From Theobroma cacao (lineage: Eukaryota; Streptophyta; Magnoliopsida; Malvales; Malvaceae), in contig NC_030850.1 of the NCBI RefSeq assembly GCF_000208745.1, positions 15,523,764 through 15,587,763 on the forward strand: a stretch of 64,000 bases of DNA. The letters are read 5' to 3'. The notes below the pieces were generated by a model. It did no database searches. It was not told the DNA's origin and saw only the letters and a program-made list of their open reading frames with translations. The position numbers were made by a program, and so were the translations under genes. Below, one piece after another: positions 22,533 through 33,159 of this stretch (positions are counted from its first letter, which is position 1; every line of letters begins with the position of its first letter).

Positions 22533-24731
22533 CTACAATATTCCAGATGTAGTACTGTTTGGAATGCTCTGCAAAAACATAGCCCTAGCAGCAGGATCAG
22601 TTGAAAATCGACCTAGCACAGCAATGGTAGCTGTGTTACTGCCAAACTTCTCAATCCCTCTAGAAATCATACAGGTGTGGTTAGCCTCCACAACTACCAT
22701 GATATCTCCACCTAAGATTGATGAAACCATCTCCGCTATTTGCCTGGTGAGTCTTTCTTGTACTTGGAGCTTAAAACCATAAAAATGTACTATTGACTGC
22801 AAAAGGGTCTTTCCAATGGGATTGAATCCTTCAGGACAGAAGTATCCAATATGGACCACACCATGAAAAGGAAGTAGATGATGCTCACATTGAGACCAGA
22901 ATGATAGATTCAACTCAGAATGCATCTGTTCATTATTGTGGGAGCAGACTTCCCTGCTACGTTTAAGATCTGTTCTGCCACAAGCAAAGCCATTCAGCTT
23001 CATCTCCAAGTTTGTATTCTGAAAGTTCATCAACCACCTCACAAAATGGGTAGGAGTTTCTACAAGCTCTTTCCTTAATGGATCTTCACCCAAAGATCTC
23101 AGTATTGAAGCTACTGCAGCAACCATTCCAGGGTTGGGTGCTACTAACTCAGGGGAAATTTTAGCACCTGAGGAAGAATAGGAAGGGCACCAACTTTGTT
23201 CTGTAGAGTCCCTAATTAGAATTTTCTCCACAGTTACTCCTCTGAATTTCAAAAGACCCAGAAAATCACTCCAAGCAACAGCATTTTCATTTTCAAAAAC
23301 CCCTGAACCAGAAGACACCAGCACCTTAACCCATCCTTGATGCTTTGAGTCAAGAAAGATGGACTCCAGATTTGGGAAATGAATGTGGAAACACTGGAGT
23401 ATAACAGCAACCCCTGCCGGCTTGATTCCATGGTGCAGAGCTGAACATACCTCATCAGCAAGACGCTGTGGGTCTTGCAGTCGTTTTGCAAAGATATCAG
23501 CAACTCTAGAGAGTTTGCTTAATCCCACTACCCGCTGACCAGATGGCACATATCCTACATGACACTTAACCTGAAATGGGAGCAAGCAAGACTCACAGTA
23601 TGAGAACAGGTCAAGATCTCGAACAATCACAAGCCCACCGGCTCCTCCAGCATGACCAGCTCCATCATGGAAACCCACTTCAGGGAATAAAGCTCCCTGA
23701 ACAATATCCTTTACTTTTTGTTTGTAACCTGAAGAAGTTAATGGAAAAGCCTTGATCAAAGCTTAGCACAGAATATGAGATTTCAAGAACACATGCAAAT
23801 ACATATGCCTATGTGTAAACAAACATAATATATTCATGCACAACAATTCTCAATCAATAGGAAAGTAGACACATCTTATACAAATAAATCACTGGTAAAG
23901 GACCTTATTATAGCTTCCAAAACTTCATATAAACAATATATAATCTCGCATGCTAATGTCTATATTGGAGCCCATTACTCGCAAGCTGAAGCCCAAACAT
24001 ACTTAATCAAACAACCCTAATATACTCATGCTTTAATAATATTTCTCTGTTGCATTTGTTTGTTTTGGCTTGATCACGCCGGTTAAGTCCCATGCAGCAG
24101 AAAAAGGAAACTAATACATGGACAGCGTCTGCATGTTGGTTTGCCAACAGTAATAAGACCTCGGAACTGGACCAAAAAGAAGAAAAAACAACCTTGTACA
24201 TATTGATTGCGAATTACAAAACGAAACTAATGCAAGAGCATTAGAGCAGATCACTCCCATCACCATCGAAGATAGTGAAGATTCTCTAGCTAATTCGGTC
24301 TCAACAAAAGACAAAAACTTTATTCTACTTTATAGCTGAACCAGACTCCAAAGAGTGAAAATTAACAACCTTCTTCAACCGGGTCTGCATGTTATAAAAT
24401 ATATAAAAGTAACATGCAGATCTTAGAGAAATTATAGTAATTACTATTACTATCATAAGAAACTAGAATCAGGGAAAAGAAAGGGTGGGTTTAGAAGGAA
24501 AGGAAAATATAAAGCACCTCTGGTTCCTTCTCGAAGTGCCTTGGCAACACGAAGAGGAGTTTTCTTGAGACCTTCTCTATTGACATCTTCACCCAGACCC
24601 TGCAACAGAACTTTCACAGCATCCTCAATAGCTATAGTCTCTGGTTTTTTCTCCAAACCCAGGTCACTTATATCCAGCTTCATTCCATTCTCAAGGTCAG
24701 CACAAAAATGTCCCTCATCCAAAGCGCCCAT
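22533..24731 (-). CDS. GCH1: GTP cyclohydrolase I, plant two-domain form
   Basis: The enzyme converts GTP to 7,8-dihydroneopterin triphosphate, the first step of pterin and folate synthesis, and acts in the cytosol in plants. Exon 1 is 24518-24731 (ATG, then GALDEGHF), the intron 23729-24517, and exon 2 22533-23728, giving 469 residues, normal for plants. Two cyclohydrolase domains are fused. Domain 1 (about 30-240) keeps GLSKLSRV and a Q-R-L helix, but its zinc site reads CESC instead of CEHH and its HxCM motif is lost. Domain 2 (about 270-469) keeps QCEHHLLPF, LQVQERLT and NHTCM, but its GLSK loop is changed to IGKTLLQS. This split of catalytic residues is the known plant arrangement, in which both halves are needed. 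I chose MGALDEG over an upstream in-frame codon because it is a real ATG and matches the family N-terminus. Confidence 0.95.
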
Positions 24732-25600
24732 TGACAGAACCACAAAAGACAAAAAGAAACCAAGCTTGATCCAAATTTAAACTAATGAAAATCAAAAGCT
24801 TGAATCAATCCAAAAATCCACGGGACAATCAGAATGTTAATTCGAAATCCAAATTTTAATAAAGAAACTTGTCAAATCCGAGGTACCCAGATGCAAAAAA
24901 AAAAAAAAAACGTAAAAGAAAGATATGAATAACTATAACAGAGAAAGAGATCAGCTGAGGAAACAGAGACAGAGGAGGAGGCGAAGGGAAAGGAAGGGAT
25001 ATGTAGGGCTGCCGTTGGCCTTTGAAATGTGCGGATCTTCTCCTATGTTTTATATTATTTTTTAATAAAAGAAAGACGACATCTTGTTTGCCAGAGGTAA
25101 GTGAGGGGTGGGGCCCATTCAGAAGGGCTGTATTTGTACGGGAGTGCAAAAGCTATCTCGCCTGCTGCTGCAGCCTCCACTGTTTCGTTATCTCTACCGA
25201 GGCAATATTGCCGAGAAAAGACAATGGTGGTGGCGCCCCAAGGAAGAAGGGGAAAGGGAAAGAGAGGTTTGGGTTTTTTGGCACCTTGAAAATTATAGCC
25301 TTCCCGGAGCTCTTTTTAAGGGCAAAATTGAGTGTTTGGTTTTTGACTATTTGACACCAGGATGGAGAGAGAGGGGCATGAGCCAAAAAGCGTGTTGTGG
25401 GTGTGGGTCAAAGGATGGATGGGGCCCAAATCTAACATGGGTAGGAGGAGAAGGTGGCACATCTCACCAACCCACCAAAGCGAAAAGAGCCCGAATGTCC
25501 CCGAATCTTTGCTTGTTAGCCACCACGAGGGTTATGGGCAAATTTGGTCATCGCCCACATCCTCAAATCTTGGTGTAAATTTGTCTTTTTCCTTTACGAT
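24732..25600 (-). promoter_or_regulatory. 5' flank of the GTP cyclohydrolase gene
   Basis: Upstream DNA of the minus-strand gene, with a poly(A/T) run at about 24896-24909 and purine-rich stretches. It contains overlapping open frames on both strands (for example 25108-25578), but none resembles a known protein. No core promoter element can be fixed with confidence. Confidence 0.35.
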
Positions 25601-26254
25601 TTTGCGGTAGAATTTTGTGTTTGTGCCTGTGAAAACAGAAAAAAAAAAAAACACAAAGTTACTTTTGGGACTACAACTGGATAACATCAATATTTGAAAT
25701 GCTTTCAGACATGCTGATCGATGATTAAATGTTCATGATAATGATAGAATGTAATGATGAGTCTGGCTTCTTTTAATGCTTTATTAGGAATGCATTCATT
25801 CTACTCAATCTTTTCTCTCTACCATCACTGAAAATTGCAGTTGTTGTGTGGAGCAACCTTTTTTTGCCAAAAAGATCAATCAACAAGTACACGGAATTCC
25901 TTTAATCAAACGTCATAATTTTTAAGCTATTTATGATCAGAAATCTACCACGTAAATCATTGGTTTCACAACTATTGAAGAAGAGGTTAGGTGACTGGTT
26001 AATAAATTAAGCTTCTCAAGTAAAACAACTTTGATTAAGATTTCAACCAAAAGTCAAATCCATGCCTAAGATTGGCATCCTTTAAAGCTGCTTATTGCTG
26101 ATGAAAGATTGAATGCTCTACCGGGGCAGCCCATCTAGCTTTCTTAACAACCACATTATGTTATATATGTTGTGAATATATGCATGAATGTCCATTATGT
26201 TATGATTCAAGATTTCAAACTATGTCAGGTAGCTCAATAAGTCATACATAGTAG
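25601..26254. other. Boundary between the genic and repeat halves; no feature seen
   Basis: AT-rich sequence without reading frames or recognisable repeats. Confidence 0.35.
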
Positions 26255-26540
26255 TGTAATTTAATTTGAATTCTTATATTTGATTATTTATATCTAAATT
26301 CGGATGTAAATTAGATTGAATTAAAATTAGGATTTAATCCATCCAAAATTAAATCCTTTAAATATTATGTTTATTTTATAAATTCTATTTAAATAAAAAA
26401 TTATTAGCTTATAAATATACCTCTCACTTCATTTGTAAATACACACTCAAATAAAATCTTTTAGTCATTTTAAAAACTTTATCTTCTATTTATTATTTCA
26501 TGTTATATTTCATAACACGTTATCAGTATGATTCTCTAAT
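26255..26540 (+). repeat. Putative copia 5' LTR and primer-binding site
   Basis: The stretch starts TGTAATTTAATTTG and ends TTTCATAACA, followed by CGTTATCAGTATGATTC. The latter matches the junction seen in many plant copia elements (CGTTATCAGCACGA, primer site). A TATA-like TTATAAATATACC lies at about 26409. The left border is a guess, because the second LTR is absent. Confidence 0.5.
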
Positions 26541-26989
26541 CTCTCAAGTTTTGATATTATTTAGTTTTCATTATCTTCAAGTTTCAAAAAGATTTCAATG
26601 GGTGGTCTTTGATTTTAGGTTTTAACAAATCAAGTAAGTAGCTTAATGGCTCCTTTGTGTTTTCATTCCTTGAAAATCAGTCTTAATATGAATTTTGCTA
26701 TTAGATAGTATTTATTATTATTTCTCTCTTGATTTATTAAATTAGGTTGAGTATGAAAATATATATGATATTTATATGATTTATTTGTTGAATTCATACT
26801 ATTATTTTACTCAACATATGTAAATCTATCTTTGATACTATGAGATTTTACGTAAAACATTTTTAAATTGAACATATGAAATTGACTATGTATGATATCT
26901 GATTTTGCATGATATCTATTTTATAACAAGGGGAAAATACTATATTTTAGGTAATCTTAAACACATTTTGTTTTGGATTTCATGTCTTT

Positions 26990-27450
26990 TGATGTTTGAG
27001 CAAAATAAGCTATTGATGAAAAACCATGAATTCGCCCATTCCTTGAAGTGGATGCAACATCATTTAATAATTATGGTCATTGATATTGAAGAGGTTACCA
27101 TAATAATTGCAATTGCGATGGTTACACTAATAACTATTTTAATAATAAGAATATATTTAATCACTAGAAATTGATAGATACATTTAACCAAAAAAAGTGG
27201 ATGGATACATTTGATCAATACATTTAACCACCAGAAGTGGATGAATACATTTAACCACTAGAAATGGATGGATACATTTAACCACAAGAAGTGGATGAAT
27301 AGTGAAAAGATAAAAAGAAAGAAAAAAGTAGACAAAATAAAAGGAATGTAAAAAGTATCTATCATCGATGTGGTATGAAAGGCCATTGGTTACGTACCTT
27401 TTATACACCGAAACATCTTATTGAACTTTATTAAGCATCATTGAAAGCTA
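26990..27450 (+). pseudogene. copia gag remnant with zinc knuckle
   Basis: Readable blocks include EQNKLLMKNHEF and EVDATSFNNYG, then YHRCGMKGHWLRTFYTPKHL at about 27358-27417. The latter is the copia Gag zinc knuckle with its last cysteine changed to F. Frame changes and stops are frequent. A 27-bp tandem array precedes the knuckle. Confidence 0.75.
27154..27300 (+). repeat. 27-bp tandem repeat within copia gag
   Basis: Five units of the type CATTTAACCAC(A/T)AGAAGTGG followed by ATG(A/G)ATA, plus one unit cut to 13 bp. In the gag frame each unit would encode nine residues of the type FNHKKWMDT. Confidence 0.8.
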
Positions 27451-27784
27451 AAAGAAAAAATATTTATTGAAAAAAATTTTGTTCAAGATGATTTTAATCG
27501 TGGCCAAATTTATATAACACAACTAGTTGTTGTTGATTTTATTGTCCTCCCTAATAGGAGAATTGATCATCTGATTGGTGATGTAAATATCTAAAAATGA
27601 AATTTCTTAATAGTTTGTTGGTACGTTTTAGTATAACTTTATTATAAAGATATTTTTATATGTTCTCATTATATATAAATGATATATTTTTATTATATGT
27701 TTTAATAATAAATTCTATACTTAATAATCTCTTATGTTAGCTTGCAAGTTTTTTTACTATATATCTTATTTTAAAATATAGATA

Positions 27785-28507
27785 TTCATCTAGTTGGATC
27801 CATGATCAATGATGCAAATATATGTCTAGTAGATAGTGCTACAACACATTATTTTTAAAGAAAAGAAATATTTTTCCTACTTGACAATGGAAGAAACTAA
27901 TGTCAATACAATACTTGGTAGTATAAGATTAATTGAAGGCTTTGGCAGAGCCCATTACTATTCTGAGGAACAAAGTTTATAATAAAGAATGTATTATTTT
28001 CAACTAAGTCTAAAAGAAATTTATTCAGTTTTAAAGATATTCATCTAAATGGATATTATATTAAGACAACAAATGAAAGAGACGCCTAATACCTCTATAT
28101 TACATTTATTATCTCGAGTAGGAAGTGTGTGTTGGAAAAATTACCTACTTTGTTTTCTAGATTGTATTATACAAATATTAGAATGATTAAAACTCATGTT
28201 ACAGTAAACCAAAAGTTTACTAATGATTTTAATGTTTGGCATGATCGGTTGGGCCATCTTGGATCAATAATGATGCAAAAAATTATTGAAAATTCATGTG
28301 GTTATCCATTGAAAATCCAAAAGGTTTTTCAATATGATGAATTCTCATGTGTAACTTTGAAGGTAAATTAATTATAAGGCCATCACCAACTAAAGTTGGG
28401 ATTGAATTTCTTATGTTTTTGAAATGTATTCAAGGTAATATATGTGGATTACATCTGCCATGTAGATTATTTAGAGATTTTATAATTTTAATCAATGCAT
28501 CAACTAG
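27785..28507 (+). pseudogene. copia protease and pre-integrase remnant
   Basis: CLVDSATTHYF at about 27819 is the copia protease active-site region. LIEGFGRA follows, then VWHDRLGHLGSIMMQKIIEN at about 28222-28290, the GAG-pre-integrase block with its histidine, and INASTRW at the break. Stops and indels are scattered. The reading continues across element F at 32680. Confidence 0.8.
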
Positions 28508-28512
28508 ATGGT
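28508..28512 (+). repeat. Target-site duplication of element F (left copy)
   Basis: ATGGT here and again at 32680-32684. Joining the copia reading across the two copies restores a continuous integrase segment, which supports a true insertion. Confidence 0.85.
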
Positions 28513-28515
28513 TGA

Positions 28516-28534
28516 TAACTCTATGAAATAGAGT
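28516..28534 (+). repeat. Terminal hairpin of element F
   Basis: AACTCTAT-GAA-ATAGAGTT, a perfect 8-bp stem, sits three bases inside the element. The inverted copy keeps AACTCT...AGAGTT at about 63249-63267 with a changed loop. Confidence 0.75.
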
Positions 28535-28622
28535 TATTTGAGCTTAATTTTAATAGTAATTTAGCTTAGTTCTTGTAGTAATGCATTTGAGCTTAATTTT
28601 AATAGTAATTTAGCTTAGTTCC

Positions 28623-31191
28623 TGTCAAACCCTGTTCTATAAAATAATTACGACATCATTTACATACTCAATAGAATGTTTACAGATTTAGAAAGTTCGA
28701 GGAATCGTTAAAAGACGATATTGCCTCTAATGGTACCATTGAGTCGATTAAGCCTTGAACTAGTTTAAATAAGAATTTTAAGGTGAAATTAAGAGTTTCA
28801 CAGTTCATGGATGACTCAAAATGGTAATTCGAAGTTCGAGGATCAATTTGGAGTCAAACCGGAATTTTTACTATCTAGGGGTAAAATGGTCATTTGCCAC
28901 TTGGGGACAAAATGAGAACTTTTAGAAAAGATTTTTTTGCTCCATTTGACTTATTGGAGTATGATTTAAGTATTGGAGTATGATTTGAAGTTTAGAAGTG
29001 AAAAATTTTAATTCCGGTATAATTTGGAGTATAAGGGTGAAATGGTAATTTTGCCACCCTAGGGCCAAATCTGTAAATTTTCACCCCCGACACTTGTCAA
29101 GACCAAGAGATTTTATTCATCATGAAAATGGATAAACATGAGAAATGTGTGGTGGAGAATTAAAGAATTTAAAGTCAAATATTTAAATTTTGAGCCAATA
29201 AAAAAATGCCATGTGTCATGTTTTTATTATTTTATTATTTCTTTATAAAAAGGTAAAAAATCAGCCCATTTCTCCCATAGTGATCAGCCAAACTAGAAGA
29301 GAAGAGAAACCAAGGAAGAACAAACTCTAGGTGGGAAAAATCAAAGAGAAAGTGTTGGAATTCAAGGATTTGATCAAGCAAAGGTAAAATTTCTTTGATT
29401 TTGCTAGTGATTTACCTTAACCNNNNNNNNNNNNNNNNNNNNNNNNNNNNNNNNNNNNNNNNNNNNNNNNNNNNNNNNNNNNNNNNNNNNNNNNNNNNNN
29501 NNNNNNNNNNNNNNNNNNNNNNNNNNNNNNNNNNNNNNNNNNNNNNNNNNNNNNNNNNNNNNNNNNNNNNNNNNNNNNNNNNNNNNNNNNNNNNNNNNNN
29601 NNNNNNNNNNNNNNNNNNNNNNNNNNNNNNNNNNNNNNNNNNNNNNNNNNNNNNNNNNNNNNNNNNNNNNNNNNNNNNNNNNNNNNNNNNNNNNNNNNNN
29701 NNNNNNNNNNNNNNNNNNNNNNNNNNNNNNNNNNNNNNNNNNNNNNNNNNNNNNNNNNNNNNNNNNNNNNNNNNNNNNNNNNNNNNNNNNNNNNNNNNNN
29801 NNNNNNNNNNNNNNNNNNNNNNNNNNNNNNNNNNNNNNNNNNNNNNNNNNNNNNNNNNNNNNNNNNNNNNNNNNNNNNNNNNNNNNNNNNNNNNNNNNNN
29901 NNNNNNNNNNNNNNNNNNNNNNNNNNNNNNNNNNNNNNNNNNNNNNNNNNNNNNNNNNNNNNNNNNNNNNNNNNNNNNNNNNNNNNNNNNNNNNNNNNNN
30001 NNNNNNNNNNNNNNNNNNNNNNNNNNNNNNNNNNGATTTTATAAATAATTTTATAAAATTTTTACAAATTTAATAATGATTTCAAATATAGAGTAATTGG
30101 AGACCTATACTATGATTGTATTGTTTATCCATGATTTTACATTAAATGGCTTATGATAAATGTGGGTATGATTGGTTATTTTTATGATTTCAAGAATATG
30201 TGAACTACTTTGATTTGCCTTGAATGTGTTAAGTGAGCCATGTCATACTATTGTGATTTTATTGGTTAATGGATTATAAAGTGGGCATTGCAGTGACGGG
30301 GGTTCCATGGGCCAACCTAATTAGAGGGGCACGGTTCCCGATTATTGAGCTTACCTTGATTGGAGAGGCGCGTAGGATAACTCTCGAGGTAGGATTTGAG
30401 TACACTTCACGCTGGCCACCACGTGAAACTGGGACTCAGCCAATGCCGAGGAGCGGTTGTGTTGTCAGAGGTGAAATGTGTTTGTATGTGTGACAATAAA
30501 CAGCCTTGGCGGTCTTGGTAAGATGCCTTCGCGAGGTATCCCCGAGAATGAATTTTTAGCAAGGGCCAAGTTTTTGAAAAGTGCATAAGCCATGTTGAGT
30601 AATTGGATGAAATTCAATTATTTATATGGGTTGTGATGAATTATTTTAATTGTCTCCTATTACTCGGCTTTAGATTATTTTGATGATGTCTGTCTACTCA
30701 CTGGGATTTTATAATCTCACTCCTTCTTCCTATCCATTTTTCAAGCTCAGGACAATTTATTGATAGTTGATTAAGACGAGAATTAATCTCGGAGTTGCAT
30801 ATTAGAAAGTAAGGGTTTGTAACCCTACATTTTCTTAGTCAGTTAGGGGCCCACGTGTCACTGTAAAAGTAATTTTATTCTTCAGTTATTTAATTTAAAA
30901 TATGTATGAATATATTTAGCTTTTACACCATGTTTTTGGCGAGTTTCGGTATTTTCAAAGAAAAAAGATGAAAATGCCCCTATGAGCCAGAAAGTAATAT
31001 TTTATTGTTTTGATTTGGAAATGACTTATGATTTTTTTTAAAATGTGAGATTTAATAACTGTCGCTCACTGGGGAGATGCAGAAGTTGATGCTAAGCCTT
31101 GCGGAGTTTCGATCCGCATTCGGGGTAATGAGTGCCTATCGGGATGTCGCGGCGGTTGTCACGGGCTCGATGGGAGTTTCGGGTCATGACA
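28623..31191 (+). mobile_element. Gypsy solo LTR (a)
   Basis: It starts TGTCAAACCCTG and ends GGGTCATGACA. It is flanked by GTTCC on the left and GTTCT on the right (4 of 5 matching), inside element F. The body shares blocks with the other gypsy LTRs here: the GGTAAAATGGT-type palindromes, a conserved AGAGGGGCACGG block, ACTCACTGGGATTTTATAATC, and the final GGGTC(G/A)TGACA. There is no internal domain. It contains an assembly gap. Confidence 0.82.
29423..30034. other. Assembly gap (N)
   Basis: 612 unknown bases within solo LTR (a). Reading frames reported through it are meaningless. Confidence 1.
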
Positions 31192-32679
31192 GTTCTTGTA
31201 GTAATGCATAGAAAATAGTAGATTTTATTTAAATTATTTTAAATTAGTTAATTTAGGTGAGTCAATCTAATCTTAGTTAATTTTATACTTAATTTTGTGT
31301 TAATGTGGTTAAGATAGGTTGTTATTGATTTATTTGTGCTTTTGTAAGTGTTTGATAGAAGAAGAATTTTAGTAGAAAAATGATAGCAATTTCAAGGTGC
31401 AGATTTTCACTGCATATATTTTGGTATTTCAGCCATAACTCTTTCCACAAAACTCCAAATAAAGTGATTCTTTGACTATTGGAAATATAAGAGAAAAAGC
31501 TACAAGTTTTATGTTTACCACTTTTCCCAGTTCATCCTGGAAGGTGGTCAAAACTCTTGTCAAATTTGATACATTATAGTAGTCCTAGAGCAATTACGAT
31601 TTCTATTAATTAATTGGGCAAGGTTGTGGCTCATATAGTTTGATGAGGAAATTTCAGCTGAAATTGATTTCTTTCTTCACCAAACTTGGTCTAAATTCAA
31701 AGTCTATAAAAACAACCTTTTGGAAGACTTTTAGAAAAAAAAAAGAAAAAAGAACGAAATACCAGATTGACAGTTGAGAGTCAAGCCACGGAGTCATTAA
31801 AGTTAAGAAGAATTTGAAGGGTTCAAGAATATTAAGAATACAATTCTTGGTTTTTTCTATCTTTTTGTTATTCTCTTATTTTCTTGGTTTTGTTTTTGAT
31901 GTTTAAACTTTATTCAATGATGATGTGTGACTTTATAGGGAACTAAACTTTTAATCTAAGATTATGATTGAACTCAATATATAGTCTAATTTATTTATCT
32001 TTTTTTGGCTTATGTTTGATGGATTTAAGCTGTTTATTTTAATTTGTTCTTAATGCTTCTAATTGCCTAATCACTAATTAGATTGAATTGGAAACCTAGG
32101 TTAAACCTTGACGAAGGAGATTTGGGTAGAGCTTGAGTAGAATAGTGTATGATCGAATGTACTTAGTTGATTAAGTAGTTTGATTTGCATATAGGGTAAA
32201 CATACACTTATAAGCCATACGTAGCCAAAATTAGAGCACAAACTTAATGAATTTTTTTTCAATATAATTTGCATAGACATATAGCAAATTAATTGAGAGA
32301 GGTATTTTTATGAGAAACTCGATATAGACTTGTAAATAATTTAGGACTATGGTTAGCAACTTAATCCATTAAATTAAGTTAAGAGAGAGAGAGAGAGACA
32401 ATATTCGATGAAGTATTAAGGAATTTCAAAATCTTAGGTCTAGTAGTCACTCAAATTTAATAAAGTAAATTTGCTAACAGATTTTAGATTACTTTTATTT
32501 TTAGTATATTAGTTTATTAGTTTTAATTATATTTTTAATTATTTGGATAAGATTACGGTGTGTCAATTTTAGTAGTTAACAATAGGAATTAAAACAACTC
32601 TTTGTGGGAACAATACTTTACTCATAATTATATTATCTTTTCGATATGTATACTTGAGTAGGTAGAAAATTAAATAACA

Positions 32680-32684
32680 ATGGT
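32680..32684 (+). repeat. Target-site duplication of element F (right copy)
   Basis: ATGGT, matching 28508-28512. Confidence 0.85.
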
Positions 32685-33159
32685 CACATGTGTGCTTATT
32701 ATCAACTGGTAATTTGGCATTTGCAAGATTACTCACCCAAATCCTTCATTTGCTAGCACATTTTCTTGATTATGCAATCAAGACTATTCGTATTGACAAT
32801 GTTGGTGAATTTATATCTCAAGCTTTAATGAATATTGTATATTAGTTGGAATAATTGTTGAATAACCTACTGCTCATGTTCATACACAAACGGTTTAGCA
32901 GAATTATTTATTAAACACTTCCAATTGATTGTAAGGCCTTTGCTTGTGAAAATAGAACTCTCCATTTTTACTTGAGGGCATGCCATTTTGCATGCGACAA
33001 CACTTGCATGCATCAGACCAACGAGTTATCATAAATTCTCCCCTATATAATGGTTTATGGTTAAGAACCAAATATTTCCCATATAAGAATTTTTTGATGT
33101 GTGGTATATGTCTTAATTGCTCCACCATAATGCACAAAGGTGGGTCCTTATTGTTCAAT
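32685..33159 (+). pseudogene. copia integrase remnant, right of element F
   Basis: CLLSTGNLAFARLLTQILHL continues the copia frame from 28512, then AIKTIRIDNVGEFISQ (integrase core with its aspartate). HVHT and PLYNGLWLRTKYFPYKNF follow in shifted frames, then VYVLIAPP. The sequence is cut at 33159 by a gypsy LTR. Multiple stops. Confidence 0.8.

Larger units (their letters stand above)
28513..32679 (+). mobile_element. Element F: LTR-like repeat (TG...CA, 5-bp duplication) without coding capacity
   Basis: It begins TGATAACTCTATG and ends TAAATAACA, bounded by ATGGT on both sides, as expected of a solo LTR or an LTR-bounded non-coding element. Without the nested gypsy LTR (28623-31191) it is about 1.6 kb. 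No reading frame is recognisable. A partial inverted copy lies at 54050-63270. Near its start a segment of about 50 bp, containing TTGAGCTTAATTTTAATAG, is duplicated. Confidence 0.75.
26255..33159 (+). mobile_element. Old Ty1/copia element, interrupted and 3'-truncated
   Basis: A putative LTR (26255-26518) is followed by gag, protease, pre-integrase and integrase remnants in the correct order on the plus strand. The sequence breaks at 28512 inside the integrase core and resumes at 32680 (element F inserted, duplication ATGGT). It ends abruptly at 33159, where a gypsy LTR starts, so RT, RNase H and the 3' LTR are not in the window. Many stops and frameshifts make it inactive. Confidence 0.82.

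Noticed and set aside
25108..25578. 156-codon open frame upstream of GTP cyclohydrolase I
   Set aside because: Low-complexity G/A-rich composition makes frames open on both strands. No domain or splice partner is seen, so it is not called as a gene.
29395..30048. Long frames crossing runs of N here, at 33759-34394 and at 56846-57295
   Set aside because: They exist only because unknown bases contain no stops.
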